Shown: positions 1 through 6,069, counted from the stretch's first letter. The stretch: DNA of 6,782 nucleotides from Candidatus Aminicenantota bacterium (GCA_030627155.1 DAOUSP010000068.1:1-6782); one strand, 5' to 3'. Notes: generated from the letters alone by a model not told the origin. A program made the numbers and translations.

Positions 1-144
1 CTTATCTGCTTGCTCGGCATCAGGAACCACTCTGTGAGCTGCCTTGGAAATGGCTCTTTGTATTTTTTGCTGATTAAAATCAACAAAAGAGCCATCTCTT
101 TTCTGAACTTTTGAAGGAAGTCTGAGAAAATTATTTACTTTCAC
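1..144 (-). CDS. ATP-cone protein, N-terminal part (probable ribonucleotide reductase)
   Basis: This is the first 48 codons of a gene that runs off the left edge. It starts at GTG (142-144), with GGGAG six bases upstream, and the frame stays open to base 1. Residues 12-36 look like an ATP-cone: K-V-Q-K-R-D-G-S near residue 15, then V-D-F-N, K-I at 27-28 and A-I-S-K-A-A at 31-36. In this family the ATP-cone binds ATP or dATP and controls overall activity. It sits at the N-terminus of many ribonucleotide reductases, which make deoxyribonucleotides, including class II and anaerobic class III enzymes. The transcriptional repressor NrdR also has an ATP-cone, but after an N-terminal zinc ribbon that is absent here. 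The catalytic domain is outside the window, so the class cannot be told. The start lies inside the 3' end of the protease gene, a 14-base overlap that suggests translational coupling. Confidence 0.75.
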   Translation of the reverse strand, partial: MKVNNFLRLPSKVQKRDGSFVDFNQQKIQRAISKAAHRVVPDAEQADK

Positions 145-1261
145 TTGAATCTCCCAATTCAGAGCGTACCTGGATAAATCGAAGTATATCACTTCGGCAG
201 ATAATCCCCATTACTTTTTCCCCTTCCATAACAGGGATCTGGTGAATATCCTTCGATGTTAGACTTCTAAGAATACTGCGGCCATTAGCATTCGGAGATA
301 CAGCTTTCAAGCTTTCCCGTGGCGTCATGATTTCACGAACAGTCATCTCTGGCCATTTTTCTCTTGGAGCTTCTTTTACATCCTCTAAACAAACAATCCC
401 TTGAAGCCTTTCATTCTCTGAAACAAGAAACACCCGGCCTTTCCCTTTCAGAATGTATTCATCCACCAACTCTTGAACAGGAAGGGTACTCTGAACTGAT
501 TCGAAATTGCGTGTCATCAAATCTTCTGCCCTTATTCCTATAAGAACAGAGTCAAACATGACTTGCTGGTACCCTCTTACAGCCGCACTGTGAAGAAACC
601 ATCCTATAAATACAAGCCAAAAGCCAGAAATGTTCCCATTTATAACCTGAAAAATTCCTATGAAAATCAAGAAAAACGCAAATCCCTGCCCGATTTGAGA
701 AGCGATTCTTGTAGCTTTTCTGAGATTTCCGGTGCTCTTCCAGAGAATAGCCCTCAAAATTCTTCCTCCATCCATTGGAAAACCAGGGAGAAGATTAAAA
801 ATCGCAAGTATTGTATTGATGAGCGCCAGGTACTCAAAAGAAGACTGAAGCGGCTCGCTGACACCTCGGAATGCGAGAGATAGGATAAAAAACAAAAGGG
901 CAAGCATTAAACTGGCCATTGGGCCAACCAGAGCCATCACCAACTCTTTCAAAGGTTGTTTAGGTTCTTCGCTAATTTGCGCCACTCCCCCAAGGATAAA
1001 GAGAGTAATGCTCCTCACCTTCTCTCCTTGTTTTTGAGCAACAAGTGAATGCGCCAATTCATGAACTAAGACAGAAGCAAATATAAGAAGACTTGTAAAA
1101 ACGGCTACTACCCAATACTGGCTCGCAGGCCAATTTGAGAATTTATTAGGAAAATAAGATGCACCCAACACCCAGGTAAATAGAATAAATATGACAACCC
1201 AACTGGAATCTATAAAAATGTCTATTCCGGATATCCTACCAACCCGTAACGAGTGCTTCAT
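131..1261 (-). CDS. Site-2 protease family (M50) zinc metalloprotease with two CBS domains
   Basis: This is a 376-residue integral membrane protein of the M50 family, which cuts substrates inside the lipid bilayer. The zinc site is visible: H-E-L-A-H at residues 67-71 in a hydrophobic segment, and N-L-L-P-G-F-P-M-D-G-G-R at 156-167, whose Asp164 would be the third metal ligand. Hydrophobic segments lie near 15-35, 50-72, 104-131, 143-160, 192-208 and 212-227. The cytoplasmic tail holds two CBS domains, about 243-296 and 306-363, which in other proteins bind adenine nucleotides and regulate activity. The order membrane protease then CBS pair matches the Methanocaldococcus jannaschii S2P, and no PDZ domain is seen, unlike RseP. 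The ATG has AAGGAG seven bases upstream. The gene follows nadA after 94 bases and overlaps the next gene. The substrate is unknown and the neighbours do not suggest one. Confidence 0.9.
   Translation of the reverse strand: MKHSLRVGRISGIDIFIDSSWVVIFILFTWVLGASYFPNKFSNWPASQYWVVAVFTSLLIFASVLVHELAHSLVAQKQGEKVRSITLFILGGVAQISEEPKQPLKELVMALVGPMASLMLALLFFILSLAFRGVSEPLQSSFEYLALINTILAIFNLLPGFPMDGGRILRAILWKSTGNLRKATRIASQIGQGFAFFLIFIGIFQVINGNISGFWLVFIGWFLHSAAVRGYQQVMFDSVLIGIRAEDLMTRNFESVQSTLPVQELVDEYILKGKGRVFLVSENERLQGIVCLEDVKEAPREKWPEMTVREIMTPRESLKAVSPNANGRSILRSLTSKDIHQIPVMEGEKVMGIICRSDILRFIQVRSELGDSSESK
151..155 (-). promoter_or_regulatory. Ribosome binding site for the ATP-cone gene
   Basis: The minus strand reads GGGAG here, six bases before the GTG at 142-144. 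It lies within the last codons of the upstream protease gene. This site is the main reason for choosing GTG as the start, because no ATG is available at the beginning of the conserved domain. Confidence 0.6.
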
Positions 1262-1268
1262 AGTTCTT

Positions 1269-1274
1269 CTCCTT
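1269..1274 (-). promoter_or_regulatory. Ribosome binding site of the M50 protease gene
   Basis: The minus strand reads AAGGAG here, seven bases before the ATG at 1259-1261. Its first two bases fall within the proximal arm of the inverted repeat at 1273-1310. Confidence 0.6.
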
Positions 1275-1310
1275 ATTTACCCGATCTTTTTATGATTCCA
1301 AGGTAAATAA
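1273..1310 (-). repeat. Inverted repeat in the leader of the M50 protease gene
   Basis: Two perfect 9-base arms (TTATTTACC at 1273-1281 and GGTAAATAA at 1302-1310) are separated by 20 bases. On the transcript the second arm touches the ribosome binding site of the protease gene. It could be an operator or a weak leader hairpin. The arms are AT-rich, no run of U follows, and I do not call it a terminator. Confidence 0.4.
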
Positions 1311-1355
1311 TAAGATGTGTATTTCACAAGAAATCCATGAGCTCATTTTTTCCCA

Positions 1356-2261
1356 TTAAACGGCAAGCATTTTTTCTATTGTCCACAACGCTTTTTGTCT
1401 GATTTCAGAAGGGACCTCTATCTTGTATCGATTTTCTTCTAATGCTTTAAGGATGCTTCCTAAATCTATTTTTTTCATATTTAAACAAAGAGCAGTTTCT
1501 TTCAATGGGTAGAAATTGGTATCTGGATTCTCTTTTTTTAATCGATAAATCATGCCTATTTCTGTGCCTATGATTATATGCTTCTTTGATGTCACCCTTG
1601 CTTCTAAAACCATTTTCCCAGTGGAAAGAACTTTATCAGCGAGGTCAATAACTTCTGGACGGCACTCTGGATGAACCCATACTTCTGCATCAGGATAGAG
1701 GGCCCGTTTTTTCAGAACATCTTCTTTCATGATTTTGTCGTGGACATAACAATATCCTTCCCATGGGATGACTCTTTTCTGAGTGAATAGAGATACATAT
1801 GCTGCAAGATTCTTATCAGGAACGAAAAGAACCGTATCACAATCGACAGATTCAACGATCTTAGCAGCATTAGATGATGTGCAGCATACATCACATTCGG
1901 CTTTGACATCTGCGTTTGTGTTTATGTAGCAAACCACTTCTGCTTCTGGATAATTTTTCTTCCATGCCTTAACCTCTGGGGCCGTTGCCATGTCTGCCAT
2001 AGGGCACCCAGCATCAATTTCAGGAAGAAGAACAGTCTTTTCAGGCGCCAACATTTTTGCTGTCTCTGCCATAAAGAAAACTCCGCAAAATAAAATCATA
2101 GGTTCCTTAAGCGATGCTGCTTTTTTGCTAAGCTCCAATGAATCTCCGACAAAATCAGCAATGTCTTGAACATCAGCGATTTGATAATTATGAGCCAGAA
2201 TAATAGCGTTTTTTTCTTTTTTCAATTGTTTTATCCTGGAAATGAGCTCTTCTTTATTCAT
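1356..2261 (-). CDS. nadA: Quinolinate synthase NadA
   Basis: NadA condenses iminoaspartate with dihydroxyacetone phosphate to give quinolinate in de novo NAD synthesis, using a [4Fe-4S] cluster in the cytosol. At 301 residues it matches the compact form of the family, such as the Thermotoga maritima enzyme of about 298. The three cluster cysteines are in place: Cys86 (D-A-G-C-P-M-A), Cys171 (W-E-G-Y-C) and Cys259 (A-L-C-L-N-M-K-K). Active-site residues are also visible: His24 and Tyr26 in A-H-N-Y, Tyr112 and Asn114 in C-Y-I-N-T, and His197 and Glu199 in H-P-E-C. The extra C-x-x-C-x-x-C of the longer E. coli protein is absent. The partner genes nadB and nadC are not in the window. The gene follows the Fe-S assembly genes by 62 bases on the same strand, which fits a client enzyme of that machinery. 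A purine-rich stretch about ten bases before the ATG is the only, weak, ribosome binding site. Confidence 0.96.
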   Translation of the reverse strand: MNKEELISRIKQLKKEKNAIILAHNYQIADVQDIADFVGDSLELSKKAASLKEPMILFCGVFFMAETAKMLAPEKTVLLPEIDAGCPMADMATAPEVKAWKKNYPEAEVVCYINTNADVKAECDVCCTSSNAAKIVESVDCDTVLFVPDKNLAAYVSLFTQKRVIPWEGYCYVHDKIMKEDVLKKRALYPDAEVWVHPECRPEVIDLADKVLSTGKMVLEARVTSKKHIIIGTEIGMIYRLKKENPDTNFYPLKETALCLNMKKIDLGSILKALEENRYKIEVPSEIRQKALWTIEKMLAV

Positions 2262-2323
2262 TTTTTACTGCTTCCCTTAAAATAAAGGTAATATTTTCCC
2301 AAATGGTCATAAATCTTAAATCC

Positions 2324-2887
2324 TCACCTTGTGGCACCACAATGAGGGCACTCTTGAGTTCCTTTTTTCATTGGTTTTCCACATTGAGGACAATTTTCCA
2401 ATTCAACCTGGCATTTCTGGCAAATTTCTTCAAACCCATTTAAAGGGCCATCACAGTAAGGACAGTTTACAACAACAGGCTTCACGTCCATTTTAGAATC
2501 ACTAATTTTTCTTTTGGCCTTTTGTTTTTCCTTAAAATCTTCGATTGCCTTATGTAGAGCATCCGCACCCAAGTTTGAGCAATGCAGCTTATTTTTAGGC
2601 AATCCACCTAATTCTTTGGCAACGCTTTTATTTGCAATTTTCATTGCTTCTTCCAGAGTCTTTCCTTTAGCCATCTCGCTCACCATGCTTGAGACAGCAA
2701 TGGCAGCTCCACAGCCAAATGTCTGGAATTTAACATCGGCAATTCGATTGTTCTTCACTTTAATATAAAATGTCATCATATCGCCGCATACAGGATTTCC
2801 AACTTCTCCGACTCCATCAGCATCCTTAATAACCCCGACATTGCGAGGATTTTGAAAATGTTCCATAACTTTTTCGTTATATATCAT
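2324..2887 (-). CDS. nifU: NifU/IscU-type Fe-S cluster scaffold with C-terminal zinc ribbons
   Basis: This 187-residue protein has two parts. Residues 1-120 are an IscU-type scaffold on which Fe-S clusters are built before transfer. The three cluster cysteines are present: Cys34 (N-P-V-C-G-D), Cys59 (F-G-C-G-A-A) and Cys103 (L-H-C-S), with Asp36 and His102. The chaperone-binding L-P-P-V-K of classical IscU is here L-P-K-N-K at 96-100. A lysine-rich linker (about 118-137) leads to a tail with four C-x-x-C pairs at 142/145, 156/159, 166/169 and 180/183. These look like two zinc ribbons, or possibly a rubredoxin-like metal site. IscU is usually about 125-150 residues without this tail, and the Nfu domain found at the end of classical NifU is a separate gene upstream. 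The start overlaps the end of nifS by 11 bases, with GGAGG nine bases before the ATG, suggesting coupled translation. Confidence 0.93.
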   Translation of the reverse strand: MIYNEKVMEHFQNPRNVGVIKDADGVGEVGNPVCGDMMTFYIKVKNNRIADVKFQTFGCGAAIAVSSMVSEMAKGKTLEEAMKIANKSVAKELGGLPKNKLHCSNLGADALHKAIEDFKEKQKAKRKISDSKMDVKPVVVNCPYCDGPLNGFEEICQKCQVELENCPQCGKPMKKGTQECPHCGATR

Positions 2888-4064
2888 TGTGCTTTTCCTC
2901 CAGGTATTTGGTATAAAGGGGAGACATTTTCCTCAGCTTCTCAACAATAGGAGGAAAAACCTCCAGAAGATAGTCAATATCTTCTGAAGTTGTCTCTTCA
3001 ATCAAACTAAAAACGATTGACCCCTGTGCAACAGCAGCATCGATTCCCATCGCCTGAAGCACATGGGATACTTTCAGAGTTTTAGATGTACAGGCCGAAC
3101 CGCTGGACACTTCAACCCCCTGCATATCAAGGCTTAACAGCATCGATTCTCCTTCGACAAACTTGATGCAAAAGCTTGCATGATAAGGAAGCCTGTTTTT
3201 ACGATGGCCTGTAAGGACCACATGGTCCACCCGCTCAAGAAGTTCCTTTATCAATTTATCTCTTAAGGTTATTAACTTTTGCTTCCTTTGTTCCATTTGC
3301 TTTAGAGCAAGCTTAGCAGCTGTGCCAAGTCCTACTATCCCTGCAACATTTTCTGTTCCGGCCCTTTTCCCATTCTCCTGTATGCCTCCATCAATAATGG
3401 AATCTATCTTTGTTCCTTTTTTAACATATAGAGCTGCACTTCCGCTTGGGCCATAAAATTGATTCCCTGATAAACTCAACAAATCCACTCCAAGCGAACT
3501 AACATCAACAGGAATATTGCCTGCTGCTGCAACTGCGTCTGTATGGAAAACAACATCATTTTCCTGGCAAATGGCAGAAATCTCCCTAATGGGCTCTATG
3601 GTGCCAACCTCACTGTTTGCCAACATCACAGAAACCAATATTGTCTGCGGAGTCAATGCTTTCTTCACGTCATCAGGATCAACCAATCCATATTTATCCA
3701 CAGAAACATAGCTTAATTTAAAACCTTGTTTTTCCAGCTTCGATGCAGGACGTAGAACAGATTGATGTTCAATGGAAGAAACTATGATATGGTTTCCTCT
3801 GTTTCTTTCGGCTGGTGCAATCCCTTTTAAAGCTAAGTTATTGGACTCTGAGCCGCTGGAAGTAAATAATATTTCAGAAGGCTGTGCATTTATCAGCCGG
3901 GCAACTTCCTCTCTGGCTTTCTCTATTGCCTGTAAAGATTTCTGGCCATGCGTATGAATACTTTGGGGATTGCCGAAATGTTCATTAAAATAAGGAAGCA
4001 TGGATTCTAAAACAAGCGGGTGCAGAGGAGTTGATGCAATGTGATCGAAATATACCATTCTCAT
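2877..4064 (-). CDS. nifS: NifS/IscS-family protein lacking the PLP-binding lysine
   Basis: This is a full-length (395-residue) group I cysteine desulfurase homologue. Normal members take sulfur from cysteine with PLP and hand it to the scaffold. Several hallmarks are kept: Y-F-D near 5-7, S-E-S-N-N at 72-76, His100 (I-E-H), Asn150, Asp176 (H-T-D-A), Arg234 in R-A-G-T-E-N, and the mobile-loop Cys325 in S-S-G-S-A-C-T-S. The Schiff-base lysine is not: the usual S-G-H-K-x-Y-G-P-K reads S-G-N-Q-F-Y-G-P-S at 199-207, so His-Lys is Asn201-Gln202. The Gln that contacts the PLP ring is Ala179, and the Arg before F-S-L that binds the cysteine carboxylate is Val351. Ordinary desulfurase activity is therefore doubtful. 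It overlaps nifU by 11 bases and lies 69 bases after nfu. No strong ribosome binding site precedes the ATG at 4064; an in-frame ATG at 4058 is an alternative. Family membership is secure, the activity is not. Confidence 0.92.
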   Translation of the reverse strand: MRMVYFDHIASTPLHPLVLESMLPYFNEHFGNPQSIHTHGQKSLQAIEKAREEVARLINAQPSEILFTSSGSESNNLALKGIAPAERNRGNHIIVSSIEHQSVLRPASKLEKQGFKLSYVSVDKYGLVDPDDVKKALTPQTILVSVMLANSEVGTIEPIREISAICQENDVVFHTDAVAAAGNIPVDVSSLGVDLLSLSGNQFYGPSGSAALYVKKGTKIDSIIDGGIQENGKRAGTENVAGIVGLGTAAKLALKQMEQRKQKLITLRDKLIKELLERVDHVVLTGHRKNRLPYHASFCIKFVEGESMLLSLDMQGVEVSSGSACTSKTLKVSHVLQAMGIDAAVAQGSIVFSLIEETTSEDIDYLLEVFPPIVEKLRKMSPLYTKYLEEKHNDI

Positions 4065-4133
4065 CAGAATCTAATTAAATGTAATTTTCAGAAATTAACA
4101 TTATGTACTATATATTATTATAATCCATAGCGC

Positions 4134-4352
4134 CTATACAGCAATAACCTCTTTTATCTCAGGAATTTCTTTTTTCAAGAATTTTTCAATTCCCATCTTT
4201 AAAGTCATCTGGGACATTGGACAGCCCCTGCAAGCTCCTGTCAATTTGACTTTTACTACTCCATCTTTCACTTCTATGAGCTCAACATTTCCTCCATCAG
4301 CAATGAGACTGGGCCGAACCTTGTCTAACACCTTTTCCACTCTTTCATTCAT
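4134..4352 (-). CDS. Nfu-type Fe-S protein (NifU C-terminal domain, stand-alone)
   Basis: This 72-residue protein is a single NifU C-terminal (Nfu) domain. Such proteins bind a [4Fe-4S] cluster between two subunits and pass it to target enzymes. The binding motif is G-A-C-R-G-C-P-M-S at 39-47, with Cys41 and Cys44. The N-terminal half carries the family pattern V-R-P-S-L-I-A-D-G-G at 12-21, then a beta strand (V-E-L-I-E-V). The length is that of the isolated domain, so the gene is complete. A strong AGGAGG lies eight bases before the ATG. It is the first gene of the Fe-S group, behind a promoter candidate at 4407-4435, and it supplies separately the domain missing from the NifU downstream. 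Nfu proteins can also serve as alternative scaffolds, and this cannot be excluded. Confidence 0.93.
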   Translation of the reverse strand: MNERVEKVLDKVRPSLIADGGNVELIEVKDGVVKVKLTGACRGCPMSQMTLKMGIEKFLKKEIPEIKEVIAV

Positions 4353-4360
4353 GGTAATTT

Positions 4361-4366
4361 CCTCCT
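4361..4366 (-). promoter_or_regulatory. Ribosome binding site of the Nfu gene
   Basis: The minus strand reads AGGAGG, eight bases before the ATG at 4350-4352. It is the best match to a consensus ribosome binding site in the window. Confidence 0.7.
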
Positions 4367-4406
4367 AAAGATGTAAACATTCTCTCGCTCTATCTAATCA
4401 AAGGCT

Positions 4407-4435
4407 AATATATTTATAAACCTTTTTTGCATCAA
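4407..4435 (-). promoter_or_regulatory. Candidate sigma-70-type promoter for the Fe-S gene group
   Basis: On the minus strand TTGATG (4430-4435) is followed after exactly 17 bases by TATATT (4407-4412). This is four of six and five of six to the vegetative consensus. It would start transcription near 4400, leaving a leader of about 48 bases before the Nfu ATG. It is in the longest spacer of the window, where a new transcript would be expected. The region is AT-rich, so chance matches are likely. Confidence 0.45.
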
Positions 4436-4528
4436 AAACCACGCTTTTTTTGGAAATTTTTCTGTGTGCTTTCTGATTTCTGTTTTTTCGGCTTCTGGAA
4501 GAGTCTATATATTAATTCCTATTTATCC

Positions 4529-4553
4529 TATCAATTCGATTGATATTATCAAC
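4529..4553. repeat. Cluster of TATCAA/TTGATA inverted repeats
   Basis: Three copies of a six-base unit alternate in direction: TATCAAT (4529-4535), ATTGATA (4539-4545) and TATCAAC (4547-4553). The first pair are perfect 7-base arms around TCG. The second and third are perfect 6-base arms around one T. The cluster is about 95 bases upstream of the promoter candidate for the Fe-S genes, rather far for a simple repressor site. It may be an activator site, part of a second promoter region, or chance in AT-rich DNA. Confidence 0.35.
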
Positions 4554-4643
4554 ATTAATAGATTAAAGAAAAACTATCTTGAAGTCAACCGATTTTTCTC
4601 CATTGTAAGCATCTTTTTCCCGGTTTTTTTTGCTTTAATAATT

Positions 4644-5978
4644 TTACAGTTTTTTGTTAATTTCTCTATAAATCTTTTTTAAATCCAAGACATCCTTCAA
4701 CTCATCTTCTACTAAAATAGTATCTTCCCTGCCTGTTCCTGTAGAAATTATGGCAACTTTCGCTTGTATAAGTTCTTCTATCATTTTTACATAATCTAAA
4801 AAACCAGAAGGAAGGGCAGACATATCTGTTGTTTTCTCTATCGGTCTCTTCCAACCCTTAATTTTTTTATACTGAGGCTGGACTTCATCTAATACCCAAC
4901 TTTCAGTTGGAAAGCTTTCGAGTGATTCACCTTTATACTTGTATCCCACGCAAATCGATATCTCTTCAAAACCATCGAGAATATCAGGCTTTGTTAAAAC
5001 AATTTTATTTATCCCATTGACTCTGCAGGCATATTTCACAGCAAAGGTATCAAACCATCCACACCTTCTCGGCCGTCCAGTAGTTGCTCCAAATTCATTT
5101 CCTTTCTGAAGAAGTAATTGTCCATTTTTATCAAAAATTTCCGTGGGAAAAGGTCCTCCTCCGACTCGAGTCGTGTATGCTTTAGCCACACCAAGTATAG
5201 CATGGATTTTATCCGGCCCGATTCCCAATCCAGTACACACGCCTCCAGATGTTGGATTGGAGGATGTCACATACGGGTATGTTCCATGATCTATATCGAG
5301 CAATACCCCTTGCGCCCCTTCAAAGAGCACTGTTTTGCCTGCTTTCATTTCATTATTAAGAATAAAAGAAACATCCTTAATGTATTTTTTTATTCTTTGG
5401 GCATATGAGTTGAATCTATTAAATATCTCGACAGCATTTAAAAGTGGTTTCCTATAATGAGCGAGATAGATGTTTTTTTCCGCAACATTCTCTTCGATTT
5501 TTTCCTTTAACACAGAAGGATTCAATAAATCACCAGCTCTTATCCCTTGCCGGGCCGCTTTATCTACATAGGAAGGGCCTATTCCCCGACAAGTGGTCCC
5601 GATTTTTTTATCCCCTTTTAATTCTTCGCTGATACTTTCAACACGTGCGTGGTATGGGAGAATAATATGTGCACCCTTGCTTATTATTATATTCTCATCA
5701 TGATTAATGCCTTTTTCTTTTAATTCAGAAATCTCCTTAAGAAATGCTTTTGGATCAATGACTACACCGTTTCCTATTATACACAGTTTATCCGGATGCA
5801 AAATTCCGGAGGGAATCAGATGAAGAACGAATTTTTTGCTGTTGACATAAACTGTATGCCCAGCATTGTGCCCTCCTTGATACCTGGCAACTATATCAAA
5901 TGCAGGTGTCAGAAGATCGATGATTTTCCCCTTTCCTTCATCACCCCATTGGGTGCCCATAACCGCAAGATTACCCAT
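4644..5978 (-). CDS. purA: Adenylosuccinate synthetase PurA
   Basis: PurA joins IMP and aspartate with GTP to form adenylosuccinate, the first step from IMP to AMP, in the cytosol. From the chosen start the protein has 444 residues; E. coli PurA has 432. The N-terminal G-T-Q-W-G-D-E-G-K-G-K places catalytic Asp13 and, in G-H-N-A-G-H-T, His41 exactly as in E. coli. IMP contacts Thr129 and Arg143 are also at matching positions. Further family blocks are F-E-G-A-Q-G at 219-224, S-S-N-P-T-S-G-G at 239-246, T-T-G-R-P-R-R at 299-305 and L-T-K-P-D-I-L-D-G at 328-336. Residue 130 is Cys where most relatives have Gly. An in-frame ATG at 6018-6020 would add 14 residues unlike the family; the ATG at 5976-5978 has GAGGAG six bases upstream and is preferred. 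The gene follows the barrel gene by 91 bases; a weak TTGTTT-17-TAAAAT (6039-6067) lies there. Confidence 0.97.
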   Translation of the reverse strand: MGNLAVMGTQWGDEGKGKIIDLLTPAFDIVARYQGGHNAGHTVYVNSKKFVLHLIPSGILHPDKLCIIGNGVVIDPKAFLKEISELKEKGINHDENIIISKGAHIILPYHARVESISEELKGDKKIGTTCRGIGPSYVDKAARQGIRAGDLLNPSVLKEKIEENVAEKNIYLAHYRKPLLNAVEIFNRFNSYAQRIKKYIKDVSFILNNEMKAGKTVLFEGAQGVLLDIDHGTYPYVTSSNPTSGGVCTGLGIGPDKIHAILGVAKAYTTRVGGGPFPTEIFDKNGQLLLQKGNEFGATTGRPRRCGWFDTFAVKYACRVNGINKIVLTKPDILDGFEEISICVGYKYKGESLESFPTESWVLDEVQPQYKKIKGWKRPIEKTTDMSALPSGFLDYVKMIEELIQAKVAIISTGTGREDTILVEDELKDVLDLKKIYREINKKL

Positions 5979-5984
5979 GAGAAT

Positions 5985-5990
5985 CTCCTC
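5985..5990 (-). promoter_or_regulatory. Ribosome binding site deciding the purA start
   Basis: The minus strand reads GAGGAG, six bases before the ATG at 5976-5978. The upstream ATG at 6018-6020 has no such site, so this fixes the likely start. Confidence 0.7.
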
Positions 5991-6069
5991 AGAAGAATTA
6001 AATTTTTGATACAAAGGCAATTACACTATTGATATTGAATTTTATCAGAACTCACAAAGAGAAACAAGG

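Larger units (their letters stand above)
4353..4643. other. Intergenic spacer between purA and the Fe-S genes (291 bases)
   Basis: I see no convincing gene on either strand here. On the minus strand the longest candidate near purA is a 12-codon reading frame without a good ribosome binding site. The spacer holds the promoter candidate at 4407-4435, the TATCAA/TTGATA repeats at 4529-4553 and long A/T runs. I found no strong GC-rich hairpin followed by a U run to terminate purA. Confidence 0.6.

Noticed and set aside
1..144. Reading the left-edge gene as NrdR
   Set aside because: NrdR has a zinc ribbon of about 40 residues before its ATP-cone; here the ATP-cone begins within the first dozen residues and no cysteines are seen.
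563..883. A 106-codon plus-strand open frame
   Set aside because: It lies wholly inside the minus-strand M50 protease gene, is rich in Ser, Lys and Pro with no recognisable domain, and opposes a well-supported gene.
1337..1346. ATGAGCTCAT palindrome downstream of nadA, considered as a terminator
   Set aside because: Five-base arms without a loop cannot form a stable hairpin, and on the minus-strand transcript no U run follows.
2877..4064. The idea that nifS is simply a decaying pseudogene
   Set aside because: The frame is unbroken over a normal length, the mobile-loop cysteine and most family blocks are intact, and the start of the next gene is embedded in its end. The changes concentrate at the cofactor and substrate contacts.
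4117..4122. TATAAT on the minus strand between nfu and nifS, a possible promoter
   Set aside because: No convincing -35 box lies 16-18 bases upstream (only ATTGCT or TTGCTG inside nfu), and the whole 69-base gap is so AT-rich that a match is expected by chance.
4464..4682. A plus-strand frame encoding a hydrophobic, Phe- and Ile-rich peptide
   Set aside because: It starts at a GTG without a ribosome binding site, sits in AT-rich spacer where such composition yields Phe and Ile by chance, and runs into the 3' end of purA.
5979..6020. Longer PurA starting at 6020
   Set aside because: The 14 extra residues are unlike the PurA N-terminus and no ribosome binding site precedes that ATG, whereas the start at 5978 has GAGGAG at ideal distance and gives Asp13 and His41 their usual numbers.
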